Shown in pieces: positions 54,469 to 64,000 of a DNA stretch of 64,000 nucleotides. A model generated the notes under the pieces. It was given only the letters and a program-made list of their open reading frames with translations. It was not told where the DNA came from and ran no database searches. A program made the translations under genes and the position numbers. Each line of letters starts with the position of its first letter. Position 1 is the stretch's first letter. Source of the DNA: Kappaphycus alvarezii (taxonomy: Eukaryota; Rhodophyta; Florideophyceae; Gigartinales; Solieriaceae); the NCBI GenBank assembly GCA_002205965.3, contig NADL03000496.1, positions 1 to 64,000 of the forward strand, written 5' to 3'.

Positions 54469-55434
54469 ATGACCAGTAGGATTGCTTCCGTCCCCCCTAC
54501 TGCCCTTACTTTCCCTGCTCTTTTCAGGGGTTCGATACCCGCTCATCCGTACATCCCCCGCCCAGTTCAAGCAGCGGCCTACGACATCTATTTTGCCTTC
54601 CTGAGCCGTGTCATCGCTGCACCGTCTGATGCACATCGTCACCGTGCCGTTCTCGAACTTGTCGCCCTCCCCAAACTCGTATTTCGTCGCAGTCATCCTC
54701 GTCTCCATCGCTTGAGCTGGTCTGAACACTGCTCCAATCTTGCTGACCGCATTCGTCTCGCATCTTCCGGTCTTTTCGATGACCTCTTCATTGAAGCCCA
54801 CTCCCTTTTCGGGGCATCCCATCCCCCTGTTACCCATGCCGACGCCTCTCTTTCCCCATCTACCGTCCAGCGCAGCCGCCGCTTACTGCACCGTGGCAGT
54901 CCTTCCCGCGCCACAGCAGCCTTACTGCACGATACCCCACCTGTTGTGCCCTCGGAAGACAATCTACGCAGGCTCAACTGCCTCCATCCCAAGCCCTAGT
55001 CCCCTGTTCAGCCCCTTCCTAGCTCTCGTCTTCCCGCGGCGACAGTCTCCGCCCCATCGCCATGGGTACGGTTCTTCGACGCTTCATCTGCCGCCTCGTC
55101 GTTCGGCGCTTGTCTACACAACCCACCGTCGTCTCTTATTTCCTTCCTCACCAGCTCGCCGTCCGAGTCCGCCACGGAACAGAAGCCATCATTCATGCGA
55201 CACGGGTTCTCTCCACCCGCGCTGACAGCGCCAGCTTCGCTCTCCTTCAAATTGACGCGTCAAACGCGTTCAACAAAATCGAGCGCTACAACATTCTGCT
55301 CGAGACGGCCAACCATATCCCCGACCTCGCCCGGTTTGCTCACTACTTGTATGGAGGTGATTCCACGCTCATGTTCGGTTCACTTATCCTTCACAGTCGC
55401 ACAGGCACCCACCAGGGAGATCCGCTCGGAAGCA
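54469..55434 (+). pseudogene. ORF2 of LINE F: pre-RT region and RT up to motif B
   Basis: The frame 54469-54999 holds the pre-RT region (STVQRSRRLLHRGSPSRAT, VPSEDNLRRLNCLHPKP), similar to the LINE at 10.8 kb. About 80-100 codons of early RT appear to be deleted at 55000-55050. RT continues at 55050-55434: LRPIAMGTVLRRFICRLVV, LLQIDASNAFNKIERYNIL (catalytic aspartate) and GTHQGDPLGSIL. I do not see an apurinic-type endonuclease. Confidence 0.75.
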
Positions 55435-55439
55435 TCCTG

Positions 55440-55992
55440 TGTGAAAATTGACCAAATATTTTAATCTCTATCCCGGTGTCCTACAGTGATGCTGAATTGT
55501 GGAGCAATATTTTTATTGAGGCCCACAATTTATATTTATTATGAATCATCAAGGAATAATTTTATCTATTTTACACTGGCACTATTTTATGCTGAATTCA
55601 GTGTGAAATAATTTTTATGTCCTACAGTTGGGTTTTTATATTATACAGGCTATAATTACTACATTTATGCTACCAACAAATTATTATCTGGATGATTGCT
55701 TACCTGGAAAATACTGCAATAATTATTGCTGAGCCTAAATTATGTCTACCAAAATTATTGAACGGCTCACCTGATTTTTGTAGCAGGTTCACCCTGGCGT
55801 AGAGTATAAGTAGTCTAGGTTGTTAGAAATATTTTTACATCCTCGGGCTATCGAAATATCCCCTCGATCAGATATTATTAAATTTGGTTTTCTATTCATT
55901 ATTCATTCTAAGTCCGATTGTGGCATTTATTTATTTATTCAAGTTGGAACTATTTATTATTATTTGGATCTACCTATCCCAATTATTTTGCA
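55440..55992 (+). repeat. 5' LTR of copia J
   Basis: A/T-rich, 553 bases, beginning TGTGAAAATTG and ending ATTTTGCA. A TATA-like GAGTATAAG is at about 55802. Only three bases separate it from the gag start codon. Confidence 0.95.
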
Positions 55993-55995
55993 GTT

Positions 55996-57480
55996 ATGGG
56001 CCCAGATCGCCCCGAAATTCCTTCAAGGCCGAAATTTTCATGGGATCTTCGCACGGCTCCTTGGACGGATGGTAAAGGACCTCAAGAAAAATATTTTGAT
56101 GCTGTTCAAAAATGGAAATCTGTTCATGATTTATTACCAGCATCAAATTCTAATAAGGTTCCTAAGGCAGTACAAGGTCTTGTCTTACAATCACAATTAT
56201 TTGGACGAGCTCTTGATATTTGTAAGAAAATTCCAGACACAGAAATTCAGTCTGAAAATGGTGCATTAGCGATTGCTAACGCTATTCATAAGGTGGATCC
56301 TCTATCATCTATATCAGATACATTTCAAAAATTCTTAGATCTATTGCACACTACTCGTGGTGATAGTGAGTCTTTCAAAAATTTTGAATCACGGTTTGAT
56401 GCTCAAATTGCCCGATTTCATTCATCTACTGGTACTTCGAAATTACCTGAAGCACTGGTATCATTTTTGCTCCTGGCTAATTCCAAAATTGATTCAAACC
56501 AGCGAGTATCTATTTTGGCTGCTGCTTCTCCGAAGCATGAAGAAGCCGATTTGGAAAAAGGAAAAATCCTAGAATTAATCAAATATTCAGAAATATCATC
56601 TATTATTCGTGCATGTGATAAACCAAAAAATACAAATCAAATATATGGAAATGCTCAAAAATATATCTCTTCAAATCAATCAAATATTTCATACGGAGAA
56701 AAGAAAAATTTCAAGAAAAATAATAAGCAAAGATTATCTCCTGAAGACTTTGCTGCCCTCAAGGCAAAATCAACTTGTGACCGATGTGCAGAAATTGGCC
56801 ATTGGGCCTATGAAAAAGATAAATGCAAGAGTGCTAAAAATTATCATAAAGGTTCATCATCTAGAATGGGAAATGCAGAAAATATCAAAGACAAAAATGA
56901 TTCTGGTTCCGTAACATTTCATATGGTAAAAACGGTGCTTGATTCTCCGTCAAATACGTTATACCCAGGTCCGTTACTTGATGATGGAGCACCGTATAGT
57001 GGAATGGGTATTGTTGAATTACGAGCACTTTCGAAATTTATTTTACCGAAATGGAATGGAATTCTTGATGAACTTCCTGAATGTATCAAGGACACGCCCT
57101 TCTGGCAATACGGAAATGGCGACCACTCAAGCGAAAAAAGAAAAATGATCGGTTCAATATTTTTATCAGCTATTTCAGACAATGGAAATCAGGTTAAAAT
57201 AAGGCATCTAATAATCAGTGGATCATCTCAATGGGTTATTGGAAGAAATATCACAAGAAAATCAAATATTATTCATATGACGGACAATCGCATCGAGTTC
57301 GAGTCCGCAAATAATTCAATCGATTCTATAACATTGGTGGATCATGGTCATCATTGTTATGTACCTGGAAATATATTTATAAATCATCCGAACCTATTGA
57401 AAACTCATTTCTATCAGCAATTTGTTCCAACAATATCAATACATCAAAAAATATATCTTGGGCTGAAAAGAAGAAAATAA
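55996..57480 (+). CDS. gag and protease, copia J
   Basis: 494 codons from ATG at 55996 (MGPDRPEIPSRPKF). The first 230 residues are a helical capsid-like region. A zinc-finger-like C261-x2-C-x4-H-x7-C follows. The protease motif L-L-D-D-G-A-P-Y-S-G lies at residues 327-336, with D-D-G where D-S-G or D-T-G is usual. The frame ends after entering the region where the integrase frame is already open. The start is chosen because upstream codons in frame lie in the LTR. It overlaps the primer-binding position just after the LTR. Confidence 0.88.
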   Translation: MGPDRPEIPSRPKFSWDLRTAPWTDGKGPQEKYFDAVQKWKSVHDLLPASNSNKVPKAVQGLVLQSQLFGRALDICKKIPDTEIQSENGALAIANAIHKVDPLSSISDTFQKFLDLLHTTRGDSESFKNFESRFDAQIARFHSSTGTSKLPEALVSFLLLANSKIDSNQRVSILAAASPKHEEADLEKGKILELIKYSEISSIIRACDKPKNTNQIYGNAQKYISSNQSNISYGEKKNFKKNNKQRLSPEDFAALKAKSTCDRCAEIGHWAYEKDKCKSAKNYHKGSSSRMGNAENIKDKNDSGSVTFHMVKTVLDSPSNTLYPGPLLDDGAPYSGMGIVELRALSKFILPKWNGILDELPECIKDTPFWQYGNGDHSSEKRKMIGSIFLSAISDNGNQVKIRHLIISGSSQWVIGRNITRKSNIIHMTDNRIEFESANNSIDSITLVDHGHHCYVPGNIFINHPNLLKTHFYQQFVPTISIHQKIYLGLKRRK

Positions 57481-58582
57481 TTAATAAGGTTCACAAACAT
57501 GTATGTGGTCACTCAAATTATGATGATATAAAACTATTGTTACAAAGAAATTTTATATGGGACGATGAATGCAAAAAATATTTATCAAGCATAATTGACT
57601 CCTGCAAATTTTGTGATGTCACAAAAAAACCATCTCATCCTCGTGCAGTATCTTTAAGCTCTATATCTCGCGGATTTAATGAATTGGTTTGTGTGGATCA
57701 TTTTTTTGTGGAAAACTTGGATATTTTTCACATTATGGACTCAGTTACCAGGTATTCAACTGGTTCAATAGTGCCCTCTTTAAGGATGGAAAATTGCGTT
57801 GATTGTATTGAGACTCTCTGGTTAACACCATTTTGGGACCCTAACTATTTAATGGGAGATCAGGCGTTTGACAATGATAATTTTAGAAGCTATCTTGAGG
57901 AAAGAGGAATTTCGTTTTGTCCTATTGGTTCCCGCCGCCATAACAAAAATTATATTGAGTCAAAACATAAAATATTGAGAGACATTTATATCCGTTTAAA
58001 AATATCCGATTCTTCTGCAAGTAATACGGTTCGTATTGCTCGAATGTTTCAAATATCGAATGATTTATATGGAAATGATGTTGTTTCTTCATACGAGCTT
58101 GCCACTGGTCACACTCGACCCATCGATAATTCTGGTCCTCGAAGTCTACCAAATGATTTAAGAGAAGCTCATAATGAGCTAATAGCCAAGAGGAAATTAA
58201 ATCTTATTCTAAAATCAAAGTCTGTGACCGATATCCAATTAATGTTGGCGATATTGTGGAAATTTTTATTCATCTACCAAATCAGAAAAGAGGATCTTGG
58301 TCATCGCCCAAACCAGTATTGAAATTCGACAAAAAATCTCTTATCGTCACAGTACCTGGATCCAATGGAAAATTTATACATGCTGCAATTGAAGATGTCC
58401 GACATTCCGTTTCATCTAATGAACTAGCATACCAAATTCAAAAGGCAAATGATTTATTGAATCAGTCTATTGAATATTCTGTGGAAGATATTTCTGATGA
58501 AACAAATATTACCGAAGTGAAGAATGTGGGCGAAAACAATTTTGACGATCATTCTGATGATGGTAATTTTAACCAAATATGA
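57354..58582 (+). CDS. Integrase and linker, copia J
   Basis: The integrase lies in frame 57354-58322. Its zinc site is HKHVCGH with C-K-F-C, and the catalytic residues are in LVCVDHFF (D), MGDQAFDN (D) and NYIESKHK (E). A second frame (58256-58582) continues with FIHLPNQKRGSWSSPKPVLK and an acidic linker. The natural text NVGDIVEIFIHLPNQKRG spans the two, so one A is missing from TTAATG at about 58239. Integrase joins the cDNA to host DNA. Confidence 0.87.
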
Positions 58583-59592
58583 ATACTGATGTCGAAAAAT
58601 ATAATGAATCAGAAAGTGATGGAAATTTATCAGAATCTAAAAACATATTATCTCTCGAACATGTTCCGATTGAATCTGAACTTAGTTCCCTGCACCCTGA
58701 AAATTTAATTCATATCCCTATTGATGAAAACGATGGAATTGATGCGCATGAAATTGAGTTGTTACCTGGAACGGAATTGAAATCATCTGAACAAAAAGAT
58801 CTGAGTTTTTATCATAAAAGGTTTGGATCTAAAGAATTTTTACTTCATCAAGCATCTGGACTTCCATCTCATATTATTTCAAATGCGTACAATACGGAAG
58901 AAAATAATTTTCTCACTACGTGTTCAAAAATTCATGTTTCAAAAATTCCTCCCGACTCGAATGTAATATCCAGTCACGTTTTATACAAAATAAAAATTTT
59001 GGATGATGGAAAATATTATTGCAAGGCTCGAATTGCTCCGCATGGAAATGAGGATAAGGAGAAAAATAATTTGAGAACTGATTCGGAATCTTGTTCTCCG
59101 ATGGCAATTAGAATTCTCTTATCAATTGCTACAATTTTTAAATGGAATTTATCAAAGGTTGATGTGAAGTCTGCATTTTTACAATCTGGATCAGCATTAC
59201 GAGATGTTTATGTGAGACCTCCTCGGGAATGCTCCGAAAAATCCTTCTATTGGTTATTACTGTCTGCTTCATATGGGTTAGTCAACGCGAATGCAAAATG
59301 GCAAATACACTCTGATAATACTTTCTTTGACCTCGGATTGAAATCAGTCGTTTATATACCCCAATTATTTTTCATGAGTTTAAAAGGATCCTTAATTCTG
59401 CTTGTTGTTAAATTGGTCGATGATATACTTATTACTGGACAAAAAAATATTAAGAAGCAATTTATCCAAGATCTTGGGAAAGTATATAAGCTTGGTACAA
59501 TCGTACATAGTCCTGGATCTTTTATTTCAATGGAGTTAAAATCATGCAGTTTGATGACTATAAAATTAATGTCTCAGCTGATGATAAGCTAA
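58579..59592 (+). CDS. Reverse transcriptase, copia J
   Basis: 337 codons. An acidic start is followed by RT motifs in order: CKARIAPHGN, KVDVKSAFLQSG (catalytic aspartate), DVYVRPPREC, ASYGLVNANAKW and KLVDDILITG (catalytic DD). The start ATG overlaps the stop of the preceding frame (ATGA). The frame ends beyond the RT at 59592, after a lost A in TTAAAATC at about 59540. Confidence 0.88.
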   Translation: MNTDVEKYNESESDGNLSESKNILSLEHVPIESELSSLHPENLIHIPIDENDGIDAHEIELLPGTELKSSEQKDLSFYHKRFGSKEFLLHQASGLPSHIISNAYNTEENNFLTTCSKIHVSKIPPDSNVISSHVLYKIKILDDGKYYCKARIAPHGNEDKEKNNLRTDSESCSPMAIRILLSIATIFKWNLSKVDVKSAFLQSGSALRDVYVRPPRECSEKSFYWLLLSASYGLVNANAKWQIHSDNTFFDLGLKSVVYIPQLFFMSLKGSLILLVVKLVDDILITGQKNIKKQFIQDLGKVYKLGTIVHSPGSFISMELKSCSLMTIKLMSQLMIS

Positions 59593-60412
59593 ATGGACTG
59601 GAACCCCATTCAATATCAAGAAATCGTCGAAAACAACCTGATGAAGAAATGAACTCATTTGAAAACTTTGCTTTTAATTCGTTAAACGGATCAATTGTCT
59701 ATTTGGGTATGGTTGCATCTCCAGTGTCTGCCTTTACAGCAAGTTATTTACAACAGAAAAGGTCAAATCCGTTGGTTCGTGATTTATCTATCCAATCTTC
59801 TATGCTTCGGAATTTAAAATCTTTTGGTTCTACAAGCACGTACGGCGCCCGGAAGTTTCTGGAAATTTCAATTTATCAGTTGTTGTTTTTTCTGATGCAG
59901 GAAAACCAGCCGGATCGACAAATGCTCAACTTGGATGTATTGGTGGGTTGCTAATTGGCTCCTTAAATTGTAATTCAATATTTCATACAATTTATTGGCA
60001 TTCACATCTATCTCGGCGTCCTGTTAAATCTATTGCATCTGGTGAAATATTGGCTGCTGGTGAAGCTATCGAGGAAGGAAAAATTATTGCAGCAGCATAC
60101 AGTACACTTCTAAATATCAATATTCCTCTTCATGTTGCTGTTGATTCAAAAGATCTATTCAGCTCTCTATCTACTTGTCGTGTGCCTGAAGATAAATCTA
60201 TTAGAGCGGATGTTCAATTAATTCGATATAATTTCGAAACGAACAAAATCAAGAAAATGCTATGGATACCTGGTTCAATTAATCCTTCCGACCCGCTCAC
60301 AAAAAAGGACAGTCCTGTATCTGACATGCTCAAGCTCCTTTTATTTGATGGATCTATACCTATGGATATGAGTAATATTTTATCTCGGGATTCATCTCAG
60401 TCAACAGGATAA
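59544..60412 (+). CDS. RT thumb and RNase H, copia J
   Basis: The frame 59544-59954 carries FAFNSLNGSIVYLGMVA. The RNase H text begins in the third frame at about 59850: LSVVVFSDAGKPAGSTNAQ (first aspartate), ASGEILAAGEAIEEG (glutamate), VAVDSKDLFSSLST (aspartate) and INPSDPLTKKDS (last aspartate), ending at 60412. The shift is explained by one C missing from GGCGCCCGG at about 59845. All catalytic residues are present. Confidence 0.87.
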
Positions 60413-60429
60413 ATTTAATTCAATATTTC

Positions 60430-60442
60430 AAAGGGGAAGTAG
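60430..60442 (+). other. Polypurine tract, copia J
   Basis: AAAGGGGAAGTAG lies immediately before the 3' LTR. Confidence 0.7.
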
Positions 60443-60995
60443 TGTGAAAATTGACCAAATATTTTAATCTCTATCCCGGTGTCCTACAGTGATGCTGAAT
60501 TGTGGAGCAATATTTTTATTGAGGCCCACAATTTATATTTATTATGAATCATCAAGGAATAATTTTATCTATTTTACACTGGCACTATTTTATGCTGAAT
60601 TCAGTGTGAAATAATTTTTATGTCCTACAGTTGGGTTTTTATATTATACAGGCTATAATTACTACATTTATGCTACCAACAAATTATTATCTGGATGATT
60701 GCTTACCTGGAAAATACTGCAATAATTATTGCTGAGCCTAAATTATGTCTACCAAAATTATTGAACGGCTCACCTGATTTTTGTAGCAGGTTCACCCTGG
60801 CGTAGAGTATAAGTAGTCTAGGTTGTTAGAAATATTTTTACATCCTCGGGCTATCGAAATATCCCCTCGATCAGATATTATTAAATTTGGTTTTCTATTC
60901 ATTATTCATTCTAAGTCCGATTGTGGCATTTATTTATTTATTCAAGTTGGAACTATTTATTATTATTTGGATCTACCTATCCCAATTATTTTGCA
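60443..60995 (+). repeat. 3' LTR of copia J
   Basis: 553 bases, apparently identical to 55440-55992, followed by the target duplication TCCTG. Confidence 0.95.
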
Positions 60996-62659
60996 TCCTG
61001 TTCGCCCTTGGAATCCATCCATTGGTCACCCAGCTCTCATCACGCTTTCCCGCCATACCCCTAAACGCTTGGTTCGCCGACGACGGTACCTTCATCGTCC
61101 CTGTCAACCTCGCTTCTGAGGTTCTCCGCTTCATCTCAGACCATGGAAAGCCACTCGGTTCTCTATCAACATGGCCAAAACAACGCTATGGCGTCCTGGC
61201 CCGGATCCCCTCCCGAGTCCCTTCGGTGTGCCATACCCTGCACGATACGTTCCCACAATTCCGTGACAGTCCTCGGATCCCCAATCGGCACCCCGCAAAG
61301 CTGCCAGTCTTTTCTTGCCTCCCGGGTACATGCCATTTCCGAGGTTTGGTCGCGGATCTCCGGATTGAATGACCCTCAACTGGGCTACCAACTACTGCGA
61401 CACTGTGCCATTTCCTGCCGCCTGATCTATGTTCTTCGCTGCACCCCGCCGCATCTCACTCTTTCCGGAGCTCAAACCTTTGACTCTGGAATGCGAAGGG
61501 TGTTCGAAGACATGCACCGTCGTCTCCCAGACAGTGCCTGGCTCACCGCCCAGCTTCCACTACGTATGGGAGGGCTCGGACTTCCCCTAACCGAAACCAT
61601 CGCAGAGGCATGCTACGCTTGCTCTGTTCTCTCCTCCTACCCACTTCTTCGCCTCCTCCTCGGTGATTGCTTCGACGTCTCTCCCTTGATCTCACGCCTC
61701 TTGCCTCTATACGGGCCAAATACAGCCTCTCCGACAGTTTCTCCCCAGAGCCGTCCTTGCTGGCCTCCGCGCCTCTTCTTCCCCCGGCCTGTCTGACTTC
61801 CAGACAACCGCTACTGCTGAGATCACAAAGGCGCTTCGCGCCAGACTTCTCTCTTCCGTCGACCTCTCCTCCTCGAAGGCTCCCGGCTACTACGCCGCCT
61901 AGCTTCCGTCGCTTCTTCCCACGCCTCCCGTCCCTTTCACAACATCCCGCAGAGCCATCTCGGTACCCGAGCCGCTCCTGAAGTCTGGCGAACCATGGTT
62001 TGCCTCCCTCTTGGTGTCCCCATCTTCTCTGGCACACAACCCTGCACCTATTGCGCCGCTGCCCACTTCCGCACTGTCCTCACCCTGGATTCCTACGGAC
62101 ACCATGCCTCTGTCTGTCCCTGCGCCGACGGCTCCATTCGGCGCCACAATTGTATTCGCGACCGCCTCATTTCCGAGGTATCACGCTTATCAATTGGGAT
62201 TTGCCCTGTCCGGGAATGAACCTTTCCGCAAGACTTGCCCCGACCCTCCAACTCCCGCCGTCGCCTCGACATCTACATCGATGATGTCCAGTTCTATCCG
62301 TGCCGCAGGGCTATGACGTCACTGTCATCAGCCCGCACTCCTCTCCATACGCCCAAAAGCGGATTCACACGCCCCTCGCTGCCCTTACTGCATCTGAGCG
62401 CGCGAAATCTCTCCGCTATGGCCACCTCTGCGCCGAACTACGTATCGACTTCCACCCGATGGCTTTCGATATATACGGGTCTGCCGGTCCCGGTGCCGAA
62501 CGAGGTCTGTCAAGAATTGCTGAGTACATCGCTCTACGGAAAGGCAGTAGCCCTGCCTTCGAGCGCGATCGCTTGTTCACGATTATCAGTTCGCTCATAC
62601 AACAACGAACTTCTGTCGCGATCAACCGACGACAACTCAACCGCTCCTGGCTCGGATAG
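60996..62659 (+). pseudogene. ORF2 of LINE F: RT end, Cys/His cluster and nuclease-like end
   Basis: RT resumes with FALGIHPLVTQLSSRF and the catalytic F-A-D-D-G at 61073-61087. A thumb region follows with stops. Then LGTRAAPEVWRTMVCLPLGVP at about 61960 leads to a C-x2-C (62043), H-H and C-x-C cluster and SIRRHNCIRDRL. Near 62260-62345 RRRLDIYIDD and, one frame on, YDVTVISPHSS fit the R...D...DVTV layout of the restriction-like endonuclease behind the RT in R2-type LINEs. The last frame ends INRRQLNRSWLG at 62659. Confidence 0.72.
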
Positions 62660-62725
62660 ATTTTTCCCCTTTTGAGGGCCGTTAGCCCCCCCTTTTCTGC
62701 TTGGTAAAGTCTTCTTCTTCTTCTC

Positions 62726-64000
62726 CCCTGCTGTCAAGTTTTCCGTTTCGGATGTTCGTAGAGCCATCCACAGCCTCGACCCGTCCACCGCTCCTGGATC
62801 CGATGGCCTTTCCCCAGTTTTTCTTCGTATGTTGCTTCGACCTGCGGGGGAATGCATCCCGCCCGTGACTGTCTCTATGTGTTGACCAAGTTTGTTAACA
62901 TGTGTTCCAACGGCGAACTACCTGACCCGTGCCGTGCCTACTTCTGCAGGGGCCGGCTCACAGCCCTCCACAAGCCCAACGGTGGACTTCGCCCTATCGC
63001 TGTTGGCCTCCTCCTCCGCCGACTTATTGTCCGCCTCCTCGCCCACAAGGCTTGCTCGACTGCAGCTTCCTATCTCTTGCCTCATCAACTTGGCGTGGGC
63101 GTTAAAAGTGGGGCTGAGGCCACTGTTCACGCCGTCCATCGCCTGACGCAAAACATCAAGTTCCGGGACCACGTATTGATCCAAGTCGATGCCCACAATG
63201 CTTTCAATAGCATCTCTCGACAACGCATTCTTGATGCCGTCTTGGACTTTGCACCGGGCTTTGCGCGATGAGTTCACTGCTGCTATGGGGATACCTCTTT
63301 TCTCTCATTCGTTCATTCTCCGTACTAAGCGCTGATGGCACTCAACAGGGGGATCCGTTGGGGGCTCTGCTTTTCGCTCTCGCTCTCCATTCTCTCGTTC
63401 TCAAGTTCCAGGAGCAATTCCGGCCCCCGCTCAACGCTTGGTATGCCGACGATGGGAACTTGGTCGTTTCCCGCTCGCAGGCCCTCTCGGCTTTGCAATT
63501 CTTCCACAGTCAGGGACAAGCCATCGGGTTCGCATTGAATATGACCAAAACTCACGTCTACGGCCTCTCCTCTAATCCTTCTCCCCTCACTCTTCCTGCC
63601 CCTTCTCCACGCCCGATGGCCTTACCGTTCTTGCCTCTCCCATTGGTTCCGATTCCTTCGTCAGCGCCGCATTCGACACCCGTCAAGCTGCAGTCGATCG
63701 CATCTTTGCCTGTCTTCAGTCCTTCGATGACGCCCCGATGGCCTACCACTTGCACCGTTTCTGCGCGAGCGCCTGTAAGGTTATTTATCTGCTGCGGACT
63801 CTTTCCCCCATCAATCTACGGCTTTGGCCGTCAGCTTCGACCGGAAGCATCGGGAGGCTTTCGCACAGATTCATGGTCCTTGCACCGACTCCGAATGTGA
63901 GCAAGCCTGCCTTCCTATTTCCTACGGTGGTCTCGGCATTCCTCTCGCTTCTTCACACCCTGAGTTCGCTTATGCGGCTTCGATGATTGATGTTTTTAGC
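62726..64000 (+). mobile_element. LINE G, 5'-truncated, runs off the window
   Basis: The copy begins inside the RT entry region (VKFSVSDVRRAIHSLDPSTA at about 62731). RT follows in three frames: FCRGRLTALHKPNGGLRPIA, VLIQVDAHNAFNSISRQRIL (aspartate), then from 63268 GTQQGDPLGALLFALALH and the catalytic Y-A-D-D at 63442-63453, and GFALNMTKTHVYG. A third frame (about 63610 on) continues the thumb, including FDDAPMAYHLHRFCASACKV. The frame steps at 63268 and about 63600 are again backward by one. It is related to LINE F but distinct. Confidence 0.8.

Larger units (their letters stand above)
55440..60995 (+). mobile_element. Ty1/copia retrotransposon, element J (GalEa-like)
   Basis: Complete insertion with two 553-base LTRs (TGTGAAAATTG...ATTTTGCA) that look identical on reading, and the duplication TCCTG at 55435-55439 and 60996-61000. 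The gene order gag, protease, integrase, RT, RNase H is that of Ty1/copia. RT motifs such as YGLVNANAKW and KLVDDILI resemble the GalEa group known from crustaceans and red algae. Coding is split into six overlapping frames, each one step back from the one before. Confidence 0.95.
53540..62700 (+). mobile_element. LINE (element F), split by copia J
   Basis: LINE sequence occurs at 53540-55439 and 60996-62700. Removing copia J with one TCCTG copy joins the RT motif QGDPLGSIL to FALGIHPL in a natural way. The order is an ORF1-like protein, pre-RT region, RT, then a Cys/His and nuclease-like end. A stretch of TCT repeats at 62711-62725 follows the 3' end. Stops and frame breaks show that the copy is old. 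Confidence 0.82.

Noticed and set aside
57380..57480. Programmed frameshift site between protease and integrase of copia J
   Set aside because: No slippery heptamer or following stem is evident, and the other steps in the same element are explained by lost bases.

Overview
This window is nuclear DNA from a eukaryote and consists almost entirely of nested, mostly decaying retrotransposons with a little non-element sequence between them. Nothing looks prokaryotic, and I found no rRNA gene, tRNA gene or CRISPR array. The host cannot be named from the sequence alone. A transposon-packed genome, a GalEa-like Ty1/copia element, LINEs with a Cys/His plus nuclease-like C-terminus, and compact introns would fit a marine alga, perhaps a red alga. 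That is a guess.

Layout. Element A (1-7448, +) is a Ty3-like LTR element cut by the window edge. After it comes a possible host gene (7857-10416) with a GATA-type zinc finger near its N-terminus and a PB1 domain at its C-terminus. Element C (10751-19830, +, target duplication ACCTC) is an older relative of A. Its 5' LTR holds two further insertions: a LINE lacking its RT core (10812-12524) and a 342-nt piece (12789-13130). LINE debris (20.25-21.28 kb) precedes element D (21287-27603, +), a decayed Ty3 element with a chromodomain-like end. LINE debris (27.6-28.7 kb) and an old copia remnant (29.7-30.45 kb) follow. Element B (30447-39579, -, duplication CAATG) sits inside that copia remnant. 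It is a close relative of A in the opposite orientation, with a different and much longer LTR. From 42.4 to 51.4 kb there are an acidic-protein ORF and two unrecognised minus-strand genes. Element E (51713-53539) is an LTR plus gag of the A/B family. The window ends with a LINE (about 53.54-62.7 kb) split by a young copia element J (55440-60995, duplication TCCTG), then a second, 5'-truncated LINE running off the end.

Main points. (1) The A/B/C family carries a long extension behind the integrase, made of two related copies of an unrecognised domain of about 108 residues, where chromoviruses carry a chromodomain. (2) The 1.55-kb LTR of B encodes an acidic protein in U3, and a related acidic ORF lies apart from it at 42.4 kb. 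(3) A, B and E share R-U5 and gag but have different U3 regions, which suggests exchange of the promoter-bearing part. (4) The GATA finger and PB1 domain appear to belong to one gene. (5) Many frame breaks are one-base losses, several in homopolymers and some shared by A and B or found in a copia element whose LTRs look identical, so assembly error must be excluded before these genes are called dead.
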